A program made the translations under genes and the position numbers. A DNA stretch of 63,996 nucleotides. Source: Lachnoclostridium sp. (GTDB taxonomy: Bacteria; Bacteroidota; Bacteroidia; Bacteroidales; Muribaculaceae). Location of the stretch: the NCBI GenBank assembly GCA_023667185.1, contig JAMPAP010000001.1, forward strand, positions 465,591 to 529,586, given 5' to 3'. Position 1 is the first letter of the stretch; every line of letters begins with the position of its first letter. Positions 27,001 through 36,491 of the stretch are shown one piece after another. Below the pieces are notes generated by a model that searched no databases, was not told the DNA's origin, and saw only the letters and a program-made list of their open reading frames with translations.

Positions 27001-27008
27001 CAAAGGTA
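27001..27008 (-). promoter_or_regulatory. -7 box of the purC operon
   Basis: TACCTTTG followed by CAC on the minus strand, 37 nt upstream of the purC start. Confidence 0.65.
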
Positions 27009-27063
27009 ACGAAAAAAAATGACACTTCAGCCATTATGGTCCTACTCCGGGACGGATTCTCTA

Positions 27064-27071
27064 TAACTTTG
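27064..27071 (+). promoter_or_regulatory. -7 box of the amidase gene
   Basis: TAACTTTG followed by CC, 26 nt before the amidase ATG, divergent from the purC promoter. Confidence 0.65.
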
Positions 27072-27097
27072 CCGGGTAAACTATTAAAAATCAGACT

Positions 27098-27511
27098 ATG
27101 AGAAAGATTGATTTAATTATTGTTCACTGCACGGCCACCCCTCGCGGCCGTCAGGTCAGCGTGGCCGACATTGACCGCTGGCATCGTCAGCGCGGATTCA
27201 AATGTATAGGTTATCATTATGTCGTGGGGCTTGATGGTCAAGTATCTACCGGCAGGGACGAGGCGGTTATCGGAGCTCACTGCTCGGGCAAAAATGCTAC
27301 AAGCATCGGCGTGGTGTACGTCGGCGGCGTGGAGGCCGACTGCGTGACCCCGGCCGACACGCGCACCCCGGCTCAGCGTGAAGCCTTGCGCCAGTTGTTG
27401 CTCAAGCTCAAGGCAAAATATCCCGGCGCACAGATCCGAGGCCACCGCGACTTCGCCGCCAAAGCCTGCCCCTCCTTCGACGCCACGGCCGAATACGCCT
27501 CCCTCCCCTGA
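27098..27511 (+). CDS. T7-lysozyme-like N-acetylmuramoyl-L-alanine amidase
   Basis: 137 residues, an amidase_2 (PGRP/T7 lysozyme) domain with nothing added. Zinc ligands H10, H116 and C124 and catalytic lysine K122 match T7 lysozyme in spacing (H-x5-K-x-C in GHRDFAAKACPS). It cleaves the bond between muramic acid and L-alanine in peptidoglycan. There is no signal peptide or holin partner, so it resembles a phage lysin kept as a single cargo gene, a class common in Bacteroidales mobile regions. It has its own promoter. Confidence 0.9.
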   Translation: MRKIDLIIVHCTATPRGRQVSVADIDRWHRQRGFKCIGYHYVVGLDGQVSTGRDEAVIGAHCSGKNATSIGVVYVGGVEADCVTPADTRTPAQREALRQLLLKLKAKYPGAQIRGHRDFAAKACPSFDATAEYASLP

Positions 27512-27544
27512 CGATCCCCGGTGATAAAAATAATTTGATGATAA

Positions 27545-27576
27545 TTTGGTTACATGAAGATTGTTGTGTAAATTTG
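27545..27576 (+). promoter_or_regulatory. Promoter of the DUF4143 ATPase
   Basis: TTTG (27545-27548), 20-nt spacer and TAAATTTG (27569-27576), 41 nt before the start codon. Confidence 0.6.
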
Positions 27577-27617
27577 TTGATCAAAAACGTAACAAGTAAC
27601 TTTTTTAGTCATTAACT

Positions 27618-28871
27618 ATGCGTATCAATCGAGACACCTATCTGCAAAAGCTTGTTCGCCGCAGACACAACGGCATGATAAAGGTCGTAACAGGTCCACG
27701 CCGCAGCGGTAAGTCATATCTGTTGCGACACATATTCGAAGATTATCTTCTCGATCAAGGTGTTCAACTCGACCACATTATAAAGATAGACTTTGAAGAC
27801 AGACGTAATGTCGCTTTGAGAAATCCTGACAATCTGATTGCATATATCGACGGCAGGATGACCGACTCTGCAATGTATTATATACTGTTGGATGAAATAC
27901 AGAAAGTTGACGAATTTGTAGATGTCTTGAACAGCTATCTTGAAATTGAGAATGCGGATGTCTATGTGACCGGAAGCAACTCTCGCTTACTGAGCAGGGA
28001 CGTCGTGACTGAATTCCGTGGACGCGGAGATGAAATAGAGATAGCCCCTTTAAGTTTCTCTGAATTTTTTCCTACATTTTCAGGAAGCAGAGAGGATGCT
28101 TTGACAGAATATCTGACATTCGGTGGAATGCCTAAGGTAGCAACAATGAGCTCCGACGAGGAAAAGACCATATATCTCAAATCGTTGTTCCGTACGGTTT
28201 ATCTATCCGACATAAAAGAGCGTTACGGGATACGGAATGATACTGAGTTGGAGGAGCTTATCAAGATTGTTGCTTCGGCTATAGGTGGCATAACCAATCC
28301 GACAAAACTTGAAAACACCTTCAAGTCTATTAAGAATGTGTCTCTTTCAAAAAACACTATTGCATCGTATCTGAAAATTCTGGAAGACGTATTCATACTC
28401 CGACGAAGTGAGCGATTTGATATTAAAGGCAAGAAATATATAGATGCGTCATCAAAATATTATTTCCTTGACTGTGGTCTGAGAAACGCGCATCTGAATT
28501 TCCGGCAGATAGAAGCAGCGCATCTTCTTGAGAATGCCATTTATAACGAATTGGTCATGCGAGGTCTTTCGGTTGATGTCGGTGTTGTTAATGTGGTCGA
28601 ACGCAACAAGGATGGAAAATTGCAGAGGAAACAACTTGAAGTGGACTTCGTGTGCAATCAGGGTAGCAAACGATACTATATCCAGTCGGCCTTACGTCTT
28701 CCCACTCAGGAGAAACTTGCGCAGGAACTTCATTCATTCAAAAACATTGACGACAATTTTCAAAGGATAGTTATTACGGAAGATTTGGTCAAGCCCCATC
28801 GTGATGAGACGGGAGTCCTGTTTATGAATATTTATGATTTTCTTCTCGATTCTGATAGCTTGAACCAATAA
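27618..28871 (+). CDS. AAA ATPase with DUF4143 domain
   Basis: 417 residues. N-terminal AAA_14 ATPase: Walker A TGPRRSGKS (25-33), Walker B YYILLDEIQKV, sensor VTGSNSRLL. The C-terminal part (about 215-400) is DUF4143, with a PD-(D/E)xK-like arrangement hinted by LEVDFVCNQGSKRYYIQSA. Function of the family is unknown; it is very numerous and patchily distributed in Bacteroidetes. Codon use is A/T-rich relative to the flanking operons, and no partner gene is adjacent, consistent with horizontal acquisition. Confidence 0.88.
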   Translation: MRINRDTYLQKLVRRRHNGMIKVVTGPRRSGKSYLLRHIFEDYLLDQGVQLDHIIKIDFEDRRNVALRNPDNLIAYIDGRMTDSAMYYILLDEIQKVDEFVDVLNSYLEIENADVYVTGSNSRLLSRDVVTEFRGRGDEIEIAPLSFSEFFPTFSGSREDALTEYLTFGGMPKVATMSSDEEKTIYLKSLFRTVYLSDIKERYGIRNDTELEELIKIVASAIGGITNPTKLENTFKSIKNVSLSKNTIASYLKILEDVFILRRSERFDIKGKKYIDASSKYYFLDCGLRNAHLNFRQIEAAHLLENAIYNELVMRGLSVDVGVVNVVERNKDGKLQRKQLEVDFVCNQGSKRYYIQSALRLPTQEKLAQELHSFKNIDDNFQRIVITEDLVKPHRDETGVLFMNIYDFLLDSDSLNQ

Positions 28872-29089
28872 TATATTGAATAAGGGCATTCTGAAGTGGA
28901 TATCCATATTCCGCAATGACCACCTTCAACCTCTATAAGATAATCTATGTGAATTTTTTTGCAGTTAAATTTTAAGAATTGAAAAATTTGCGGTAACTTT
29001 ACGGAGAATATTGAAACCGTCGTGGCTGACCGTCAGCCACCGATGGCAATATTAATGGATACTACCTTGACCAAATATCTAACTACCAA

Positions 29090-30781
29090 ATGAATATGAC
29101 CAATCGTCTCAAAGCGTTACTCGCAATTGTCGCCTCAGCAGGACTCATGGCCTCAGCCCGGAGCGAAGTCTCCGAAGTGTGGCAAGCCGATCTCGGAAAC
29201 GGCAAATATCAGAATCCCATAATCTATGCTGACTATTCTGACCCTGACGTCGTGCGCGTGGGCGACGATTATTATATGACAGCTTCAAGCTTCTGCGATA
29301 TCCCCGGACTTCCGGTGCTTCACTCTAAGGATCTCGTCAACTGGACTATAATAGGTCATGCAATCGCTGAGATGCCTGATTATGCACAGTTTGCTCCTGA
29401 CCCCCAGCATGGTAACGCCGTTTGGGCTCCCTCCATTCGCTATCACAACGGCGAATTTTACATCTATTATGGTGATCCTGACCTGGGTATATTCATGACC
29501 AAGACCAAGGATCCTGCCGGGCCATGGGAGCCGCTGGTACACGTCCACAAGGCCAAAGGCATCATTGACACTTGTCCTTTCTGGGACGAGGATGGCAAGG
29601 CTTACATAGCTCACGGCTATGCCGGCAGCCGCGCCGGTGTGAAGAGCATCATCGGCATGATAGAGATGACCCCTGACGGAAAGTCGACCATCGGCCAGGA
29701 TCGTGTGATTTACGATGGCCATATTGACAACGAAACTATCGAAGGCGCCAAGATGTATAAGCGCGGCGACTGGTACTATATCTTCTCTCCCGCCGGCGGC
29801 GTGTCGACCGGATGGCAGGTGGTGATGCGCTCCAAGAGCCCATGGGGTCCCTGGGAGATGCGCAATGTCATGGATCAGGGCACAACTGATATCAATGGCC
29901 CTCACCAGGGTGCATGGATCGACACTCCTGACGGTAAGGAAGACTGGTTTATCCACTTCCAGGACAAAGGCCCGTATGGCCGCGTGACACTCCTCGAGCC
30001 GATGGTGTGGAACGAGGACGGATGGCCTGTGATTGGTGTCGACAAGGATGGCGACGGCCGTGGCGAACCGGTCACCTCATATAAGAAACCTAATGTAGGC
30101 AAAACATATCCCGTGGCTACCCCGGCTGAAAGCGACGATTTCGACTCCACAACCCTCGGCCTGCAGTGGCAATGGAAGGGCAACCCTTCAGCCCTCTGGT
30201 ATATGGCCGACGCCAATGCTTCGCAGCTGCGCCTCTTCTCTCACTGCACTCCCGGCGCCGAGCGCATCTACGATATGCCTAACCTCCTGCTTCAGAAATT
30301 CCCCGCACCTGACTTCACTGCTACCGCCAGGGTTCAGTTCTGCCCCCGAAAGAAGGATGGCAAGGCCATGGTAGGCGAGAAAGGTGGCCTCGTGGTAATG
30401 GGCTACAACTATGCCGGCCTGGTGATCGAGAGCCGTGCCGACGGCCTTTACCTCGTGGAAACTGATTGCGCCAAAGCCAACAAGGGCGGCAAGGAAGAAG
30501 TGGTGGCCGAAGTAAAGATTCCTGATGACGGTAACGTATATCTCCGCGTCAACATCAAGCGCACCGGCGTCAAGAAACCGATGCAGAAGCCTGACTATAA
30601 GTGCGAAGCCACTTTCTCTTATAGCTTTGACGGCAAGAAATACACTCCCCTCGGCCGCGCCCTCAATGTCACCGAAGGTCACTGGATCGGCGCTAAGGTG
30701 GGGCTCTTCTGCTCACGCCCCTGGGAGAGCAACGACTCAGGATGGCTAAATGTCGACTGGTTTAAAATCACTAAGAAATGA
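29090..30781 (+). CDS. Secreted GH43 glycosidase with C-terminal beta-sandwich
   Basis: 563 residues. Signal peptide (about 1-25), GH43 five-bladed propeller (about 38-345) with D51 (YSDPDVV), D160 (IIDTCPF) and E218 (ETIEGAKMYK) as base, modulator and acid, then a beta-sandwich (about 355-563) of the kind attached to beta-xylosidase/arabinofuranosidase members (GH43_12-like). It likely trims arabinose or xylose side chains from pectin or hemicellulose. The 3' end overlaps the pectinesterase start by 4 nt, tying it to the galacturonate operon. Confidence 0.88.
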   Translation: MNMTNRLKALLAIVASAGLMASARSEVSEVWQADLGNGKYQNPIIYADYSDPDVVRVGDDYYMTASSFCDIPGLPVLHSKDLVNWTIIGHAIAEMPDYAQFAPDPQHGNAVWAPSIRYHNGEFYIYYGDPDLGIFMTKTKDPAGPWEPLVHVHKAKGIIDTCPFWDEDGKAYIAHGYAGSRAGVKSIIGMIEMTPDGKSTIGQDRVIYDGHIDNETIEGAKMYKRGDWYYIFSPAGGVSTGWQVVMRSKSPWGPWEMRNVMDQGTTDINGPHQGAWIDTPDGKEDWFIHFQDKGPYGRVTLLEPMVWNEDGWPVIGVDKDGDGRGEPVTSYKKPNVGKTYPVATPAESDDFDSTTLGLQWQWKGNPSALWYMADANASQLRLFSHCTPGAERIYDMPNLLLQKFPAPDFTATARVQFCPRKKDGKAMVGEKGGLVVMGYNYAGLVIESRADGLYLVETDCAKANKGGKEEVVAEVKIPDDGNVYLRVNIKRTGVKKPMQKPDYKCEATFSYSFDGKKYTPLGRALNVTEGHWIGAKVGLFCSRPWESNDSGWLNVDWFKITKK

Positions 30782-31776
30782 GACAACTCATAGTTTCACT
30801 TATCACATTAATAATACTCGGTGCGCCCTGCTCTGGCAAGGCGGCCGAGTATATGCGTAATATTACCGTCGCTCAGGACGGCTCGGGCGACTTCACCACT
30901 ATCACTGAAGCTCTTGAGGCTATACGCGCGTTTATGGACTACCGCGTGACGGTGAATATCCGCAATGGCGTTTACCGCGAAAAAGTGGTAATCCCCGCAT
31001 GGCTTCACAATGTGGATTTCATAGGCGAAAACGTTGACTCCACCATAATTACATGGAGCGACCATGCTAACATCAACAAGATGGGCACCTTCCGCACCTA
31101 CACCCTGAAGGTCGATGGCTGCGGTCTTACGTTTGCCAACCTCACTATCGAGAATAACGCTCCGAAGCTCGGCCAGGCTGTGGCGCTCCATACTGAGGGC
31201 GACAGGCTGATCTTTGTCAACTGCCGATTCCTCGGTAATCAGGACACCATATATACAGCCGGCCATGACGCCCGCCTGATATTCGACAACTGCTACATCG
31301 AAGGCACCACTGACTTCATCTTCGGCCCCGCAACGGCTTACTTCAGCGAATGTGAGCTTCACTCAAAGGCCAACTCATTTGTCACAGCAGCCTCTACGCC
31401 TGAGGATGTCGAGGTGGGCTACGTGTTCAACCAGTGCAAGCTGACAGCCGACGAAGGTATCAACAAGGTGTACCTCGGACGACCCTGGCGCCCCTACGCT
31501 TCTACATATTTCATCAACTGCGAGATGGGCGACCATATCGTGGCCGAAGGCTGGGACAACTGGCGCAACGCTGACAACGAGCTGACCTCACGCTACGGCG
31601 AATATGGCTCCACCGGCCCCGGCGCCAATGATGCCGGACGAGTAAAGTGGGCTCGAAGCCTCACTGACGAGGATGTGGAAAATCTCCGCTCACCTGACTA
31701 CATCTTCAACCTAAAGTCAAAGTGGAACCCCACCTCCACCATCGATTCAATGAAAACAATCAATACAATCAAATAA
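30778..31776 (+). CDS. Pectinesterase (CE8)
   Basis: 332 residues with a signal peptide (about 1-23). Right-handed beta-helix enzyme that de-methylesterifies homogalacturonan, exposing it to lyases and hydrolases. Catalytic residues: D156 (GNQDTIYT), D179 (TDFIFG) and R235 (YLGRPWRP); the upstream GQAVAL segment carries the oxyanion glutamine. Couples to the GH43 gene (4-nt overlap); uxaB follows after 23 nt. Confidence 0.92.
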   Translation: MRQLIVSLITLIILGAPCSGKAAEYMRNITVAQDGSGDFTTITEALEAIRAFMDYRVTVNIRNGVYREKVVIPAWLHNVDFIGENVDSTIITWSDHANINKMGTFRTYTLKVDGCGLTFANLTIENNAPKLGQAVALHTEGDRLIFVNCRFLGNQDTIYTAGHDARLIFDNCYIEGTTDFIFGPATAYFSECELHSKANSFVTAASTPEDVEVGYVFNQCKLTADEGINKVYLGRPWRPYASTYFINCEMGDHIVAEGWDNWRNADNELTSRYGEYGSTGPGANDAGRVKWARSLTDEDVENLRSPDYIFNLKSKWNPTSTIDSMKTINTIK

Positions 31777-31799
31777 ACACTTTAACCATTCTTTTGAAC

Positions 31800-33284
31800 A
31801 TGAAAGCATTAAACAAAGTGACAGCCCCTAAAGCAGCTGCTCCCGAGAGAATTATCCAATTTGGCGAAGGCAACTTCCTCCGCGCATTCGTTGACTGGAT
31901 CATCAAGAATATGAACGACAAGACTGACTTCAACTCTCAGGTTGTCGTGCTCCAGGGCACTCCTCAGGCATTCGTTCAGAATATGCTTCAGAGCCAGGAC
32001 TTCCTCTATCACGTCAACCTTCAGGGTCGTCTTGATGGCGAAGTTGTCAACTCATACACCCGCATCGACACTATCTCACGCGGCATCAACCCCTTCGAGC
32101 ACTACGATGCTTACCTCGCTCTCGCCGAGCAGCCTCTGATGCGCTTCATCATCTCTAACACCACTGAAGCCGGTATCGCTTACGACCCCGAGTGCCACCT
32201 CGCCGACAAGCCCGCCGCCTCTTATCCCGCCAAGCTCACCCAGCTCCTCTATCGTCGTTTCAAAACTTTCAACGGCGCTGCTGACAAGGGCTTCATCATC
32301 ATGCCTTGCGAACTTATCTTCCAGAATGGCCACCACCTCAAAGAGATCGTCAACAAGTATATCGACCAGTGGAAAGACGAATTTGAAGCAGGCGACTACG
32401 AAGCTTTCAAAAACTGGTTTAACACATATAATTATGTATGCGCTACCCTGGTTGACCGTATCGTCCCCGGATTCCCCCGCAACGAGATCGCTGCCATTCA
32501 GGAGAAGATCTGCTACCGTGACAACGTAGTGGTACAAGGCGAAGCCTTCCACCTCTGGGTAATCGAGAAGCCTGAAAACATGACCATCGAAGAGCTCCGC
32601 GCCGAATTCCCCGCTGAAAAGGCCGGCCTCAACGTTATCATCACCGACGACGAAGCGCCTTACCACGAACGTAAGGTGACACTTCTCAACGGCCCCCACA
32701 CCGTGCTTTCACCCGTCAGCTACCTCAGCGGCGTTAACATCGTACGCGACGCTTGCAACCACCCCGTTCTCGGCAAATACATCCGCAAAGTGCAGTTTGA
32801 CGAGCTCATGGAGACCCTCAACCTCCCCATGGACGAGCTCCGCAAATATGGCGAAAGCGTGCTCGAGCGTTTCAACAACCCATACGTTGACCACCAGGTG
32901 ACATCTATCATGCTCAACTCGTTCCCGAAATTCCAGACCCGCGACCTCCCCGGCCTCAAGGTTTATCTCGAGCGTAAGGGCGAACTTCCCAAGGGTATCG
33001 TGCTCGGCCTCGCCGCTATCATCACTTATTATAAAGGTGGCAAACGTGCCGACGGCGCTGAAATCAAGCCCGATGACGATGCTCAGATCATGCAGCTCCT
33101 CACTGACCTCTGGGCTACCGGCGACACCCGCAAGGTGGCTGAAGGGGTGCTCGGCGCTAAGGACCTCATCTGGAAAGAGCAGGGTAACCTCAACGAAATC
33201 CCCGGCCTCACTGACCTCGTTGTAGAGTATCTTGACAAGATCCGCGACAACGGTATGCTCGAAACTGTTAAGGAAATCATCTGA
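31800..33284 (+). CDS. uxaB: Tagaturonate reductase (altronate oxidoreductase)
   Basis: 494 residues from the ATG at 31800; earlier in-frame codons overlap the pectinesterase end and do not fit the family. NAD-dependent long-chain mannitol dehydrogenase family. It reduces D-tagaturonate to D-altronate. Landmarks: IIQFGEGNFLRAFVDW (cofactor loop), VDRIVPGFP, and the catalytic Lys/Asn region KVTLLNGPHTVLSP. Its TGA overlaps the uxaA ATG by one base. Confidence 0.93.
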   Translation: MKALNKVTAPKAAAPERIIQFGEGNFLRAFVDWIIKNMNDKTDFNSQVVVLQGTPQAFVQNMLQSQDFLYHVNLQGRLDGEVVNSYTRIDTISRGINPFEHYDAYLALAEQPLMRFIISNTTEAGIAYDPECHLADKPAASYPAKLTQLLYRRFKTFNGAADKGFIIMPCELIFQNGHHLKEIVNKYIDQWKDEFEAGDYEAFKNWFNTYNYVCATLVDRIVPGFPRNEIAAIQEKICYRDNVVVQGEAFHLWVIEKPENMTIEELRAEFPAEKAGLNVIITDDEAPYHERKVTLLNGPHTVLSPVSYLSGVNIVRDACNHPVLGKYIRKVQFDELMETLNLPMDELRKYGESVLERFNNPYVDHQVTSIMLNSFPKFQTRDLPGLKVYLERKGELPKGIVLGLAAIITYYKGGKRADGAEIKPDDDAQIMQLLTDLWATGDTRKVAEGVLGAKDLIWKEQGNLNEIPGLTDLVVEYLDKIRDNGMLETVKEII

Positions 33285-34786
33285 TGAAAGAATTTATCAA
33301 AATCAATCCCGCTGACAATGTCGCAGTTGCCATCAGCCCGCTGACCAAAGGCACTGTCATCACTGTCGACGGTGACGATATAACTCTCGTAACCGATGTT
33401 CCTGCAGGCCACAAGGTGGCCCTGCGGGACATCGCCGAGGGCGAAAACGTTATCAAGTACGGCTTCCCCATCGGCCATGTGCTCCATGACGTTGCCAAGG
33501 GTTCATTCCTTGATCATAACGACATCAAGACTAACCTCGCCGGCCAACTTGACTACTCTGACATCTCCATCAAGCCTCAGGACGAGTCGCTCAAAGGCAC
33601 AGCCCCCGAGCTTACTTTCCAGGGCTATGAGCGCGCTGATGGTCAGGTAGGTATCCGTAACGAGATATGGGTTATCCCTACCGTAGGCTGCGTCAATGGC
33701 ATCGTCAAGCAGATCGTTGACCGCCTCAACGCCGAGACTAAGGCTGAAGGCGTAGACGGTATATTCGGATTCCCCCACAACTACGGCTGCTCTCAGCTCG
33801 GCGACGACCATGAAAACACCAAGAAAATTCTCCGCGACATGGTGCTCCACCCCAACGCCGGCGGTGTGCTCGTGGTAGGCCTCGGTTGCGAAAACAACCA
33901 GCCCGCCGTATTCAAGGAATTCTGCGGCGACTATGACAAGGAGCGCGTTCGCTTCATGGTATGTCAGGAAGTGGAAGGCGACGAAGTAGAAGCAGGCCTG
34001 AAGATTGCCCGCGAGCTCTATGAGAACGCCCGCAACTACAAGCGCACCACCGTACCCGCATCCAAGCTCCGCATCGGCCTCAAGTGTGGCGGCTCTGACG
34101 GATTCTCCGGCATCACTGCCAACCCGCTGCTCGGCGCATTCTCTGACTTCCTCTGCGAGACTCAGAACGGTACCACCGTACTGACCGAAGTGCCTGAAAT
34201 GTTTGGCGCCGAGACCATTCTGATGGAACGCTGCGCTGACAACAAGCTGCTCGGCCAGACCATCTCACTGATCAACAACTTCAAGGAATACTTCCTCAGC
34301 CACGGCGAGCCCGTAGGCGAAAACCCCTCTCCCGGCAACAAAGCCGGCGGCATCTCCACCCTCGAGGAGAAGGCGCTCGGCTGTACCCAGAAGTCAGGCA
34401 AGAGCCCCGTTTACGGCGTGATGGAATATGGCGAACGTATCCACAACCATGGCCTCAACCTCCTGTCAGCCCCCGGAAACGACCTCGTGGCTTCTACCGC
34501 ACTCGGTGCCTCAGGCTGCCAGATGGTGCTCTTCACCACCGGCCGCGGTACACCCTTCGGTACATTCGTGCCCACAATGAAGGTCTCCACCAACAGCAAC
34601 CTCGCTGCCCGTAAACCCACCTGGATCGACTTCAACGCCGGTGTGCTTGTCGAGGACGAGACTATGGATCAGGTACTTCCCCGCTTTATTGACTATGTGC
34701 TCAAAGTAGCTTCAGGCGAGCAAGTCAACTCCGAGAAAGCCGGTATCCACGAAATCGCCATCTTCAAAAACGGCGTCACCCTCTAA
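33284..34786 (+). CDS. uxaA: Altronate dehydratase
   Basis: 500 residues. N-terminal SAF-like domain (about 1-95) and C-terminal dehydratase part with the metal-binding cysteines in VGCVNGIV, NYGCSQLG, GLGCENNQ and LKCGGSDGFSG. It converts D-altronate to 2-keto-3-deoxygluconate. The product's kinase and aldolase are not encoded in this window. It follows uxaB with a one-base overlap; a dispersed repeat separates it from uxaC. Confidence 0.93.
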   Translation: MKEFIKINPADNVAVAISPLTKGTVITVDGDDITLVTDVPAGHKVALRDIAEGENVIKYGFPIGHVLHDVAKGSFLDHNDIKTNLAGQLDYSDISIKPQDESLKGTAPELTFQGYERADGQVGIRNEIWVIPTVGCVNGIVKQIVDRLNAETKAEGVDGIFGFPHNYGCSQLGDDHENTKKILRDMVLHPNAGGVLVVGLGCENNQPAVFKEFCGDYDKERVRFMVCQEVEGDEVEAGLKIARELYENARNYKRTTVPASKLRIGLKCGGSDGFSGITANPLLGAFSDFLCETQNGTTVLTEVPEMFGAETILMERCADNKLLGQTISLINNFKEYFLSHGEPVGENPSPGNKAGGISTLEEKALGCTQKSGKSPVYGVMEYGERIHNHGLNLLSAPGNDLVASTALGASGCQMVLFTTGRGTPFGTFVPTMKVSTNSNLAARKPTWIDFNAGVLVEDETMDQVLPRFIDYVLKVASGEQVNSEKAGIHEIAIFKNGVTL

Positions 34787-34831
34787 AAACTTTTATTTAA
34801 AATGGTTATCCCGAACTTTATCCTTTAGGTG

Positions 34832-35021
34832 CTAAACTAATCTCAGGCGCGGAGCGCCGTAGTTGTCAGTTATCGCTTTAGCGCTTTGTTTTAGCAAAGA
34901 AACCCCACGTTTACGTGGGGGTGAGCTGATAATAAAGCGGTTGAGCCTCGGAGAGGCGATGTTGTGGTAACGAACATTGCATTTTTGAAACATAGGGTAA
35001 AAGATGAAGATACTCATTTTA
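34832..35021 (+). repeat. Dispersed hairpin-repeat element, copy 2, inside the uxa locus
   Basis: Plus orientation. Hairpin modules GGCGC-GGA-GCGCC (34846-34858, then GTAGTTGTC) and GCCTC-GGA-GAGGC (34945-34957, then GATGTTGTGG), with a CCCCACGT/ACGTGGGG palindrome at 34903-34920 between them and a tail at 34993-35021 starting TAGGGTAAA. The heptad array begins immediately after. No gene fits this 287-nt gap. Confidence 0.8.
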
Positions 35022-35070
35022 TCTAAAAGCTATCAACTAAAAACTATCAACTAAAAACTAAAACCTAAAA
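35022..35070 (+). repeat. Heptanucleotide array NCTAWMA, 7 units, before uxaC
   Basis: Seven contiguous 7-nt units: TCTAAAA, GCTATCA, ACTAAAA, ACTATCA, ACTAAAA, ACTAAAA, CCTAAAA, ending 3 nt before the uxaC ATG. The main unit is the same as in the array at 13573-13670. Confidence 0.9.
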
Positions 35071-35073
35071 TAG

Positions 35074-36489
35074 ATGAAACCTTTCATGGATGAGAACTTC
35101 CTGCTCCAGACTGAAACTGCGCAGAAGCTCTATCACGAACATGCGGCCAAGATGCCCATCATCGACTACCACTGCCACCTTATACCCAAGATGGTAGCTG
35201 ATGACCACAAATTCAAGTCTATCACTGAAATATGGCTCGGCGGTGACCACTACAAGTGGCGCGCAATGCGCTCCAACGGTGTTGACGAGCGCTACTGCAC
35301 CGGCACTGACACATCTGACTGGGAAAAATTCCAGAAGTGGGCCGAGACCGTTCCCTATACCTTCCGCAACCCCCTATACCACTGGACTCACCTCGAGCTC
35401 AAGACCGCTTTCGGTATCGACAAGCTCCTCAACCCCGAGACTGCTCGCGAGATCTTCGACGAATGTAACGACAAGCTCCTCAACGACCCCAACATGACCG
35501 CACGTGGCCTCATGCGCCGCTACAATGTCGAGACCGTTTGCACCACTGACGATCCCGTCGATTCGCTCGAATACCACAAAGCCGTTCGCGACAGCGGTTT
35601 CGAAATCAAGATGCTCCCCACATGGCGTCCTGACAAGGCTATGGCCGTAGAAGTTCCCGCCGAGTTCCGCGCTTACGTTGAGAAACTCGCTGAAGTTTCC
35701 GGCGTCGAAATCAACAAGTTTGCTGATATGGTTGAGGCTCTCCGCAAGCGTCACGCCTTCTTCGAGGAGATGGGCTGCCGCCTCTCTGACCACGGTATCG
35801 AAGAATTCTATGCCGAGGACTACACGGATGCTGAAATCGACGAAATCTTCAACAAGGTATATGGTGGCAAAGAGCTCACCAAGGAGGAAATCCTCAAGTT
35901 CAAGAGCGCCATGATGATCATCTTCGGCGAAATGGACTACGAGACCGGATGGACTCAGCAGTTCCACTACGGCGCTATCCGTAACAACAACACCAAGATG
36001 TTCAAGCTCCTCGGCCCTGACACCGGATTTGACTCTATCGGCGAATTTACCACCGCAAAGTCTTGCGCCAAGTATCTCGACAAGCTCAACAGCCGCGGCA
36101 AGCTCACCAAGACTATCCTCTATAACCTCAACCCCAGCGCCAACGAAGTAATCGCCACTATGCTTGGCAACTTCCAGGACGGCACCGTGGCCGGCAAGAT
36201 CCAGTTCGGCTCAGGATGGTGGTTCCTCGATCAGAAGGATGGTATGCAGAAGCAGATGAACGCTCTGTCGCTCCTCGGCCTGCTCAGCCGCTTCGTCGGT
36301 ATGCTCACTGACAGCCGCTCGTTCCTCTCTTACCCCCGCCACGAGTATTTCCGCCGCACTCTCTGTAACCTCGTCGGCACCGACGTTGAGAATGGCGAAA
36401 TCCCCTACACCGGTTATGAGGAGAAGCGCGTCAACCAGATGATCGAAGATATCTGTTACAATAACGCTAAAAACTACTTCAAATTCTAA
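35074..36489 (+). CDS. uxaC: Uronate isomerase
   Basis: 471 residues, amidohydrolase superfamily. Converts D-galacturonate to D-tagaturonate and D-glucuronate to D-fructuronate. The metal site is H33-x-H35 in IIDYHCHLIP; VCTTDDPVDSLEYH, QFHYGAIRNNN, FGSGWWFLD and TDSRSFLSYPRHEYF are family segments. Stop and the transporter start are 2 nt apart. No -7 box is visible in the heptad/repeat gap, so it may rely on readthrough from uxaA. Confidence 0.95.
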   Translation: MKPFMDENFLLQTETAQKLYHEHAAKMPIIDYHCHLIPKMVADDHKFKSITEIWLGGDHYKWRAMRSNGVDERYCTGTDTSDWEKFQKWAETVPYTFRNPLYHWTHLELKTAFGIDKLLNPETAREIFDECNDKLLNDPNMTARGLMRRYNVETVCTTDDPVDSLEYHKAVRDSGFEIKMLPTWRPDKAMAVEVPAEFRAYVEKLAEVSGVEINKFADMVEALRKRHAFFEEMGCRLSDHGIEEFYAEDYTDAEIDEIFNKVYGGKELTKEEILKFKSAMMIIFGEMDYETGWTQQFHYGAIRNNNTKMFKLLGPDTGFDSIGEFTTAKSCAKYLDKLNSRGKLTKTILYNLNPSANEVIATMLGNFQDGTVAGKIQFGSGWWFLDQKDGMQKQMNALSLLGLLSRFVGMLTDSRSFLSYPRHEYFRRTLCNLVGTDVENGEIPYTGYEEKRVNQMIEDICYNNAKNYFKF

Positions 36490-36491
36490 TC

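Noticed and set aside
32076-32699. A 207-codon open frame opposite uxaB
   Set aside because: Antisense to a complete UxaB; no promoter and no family resemblance.
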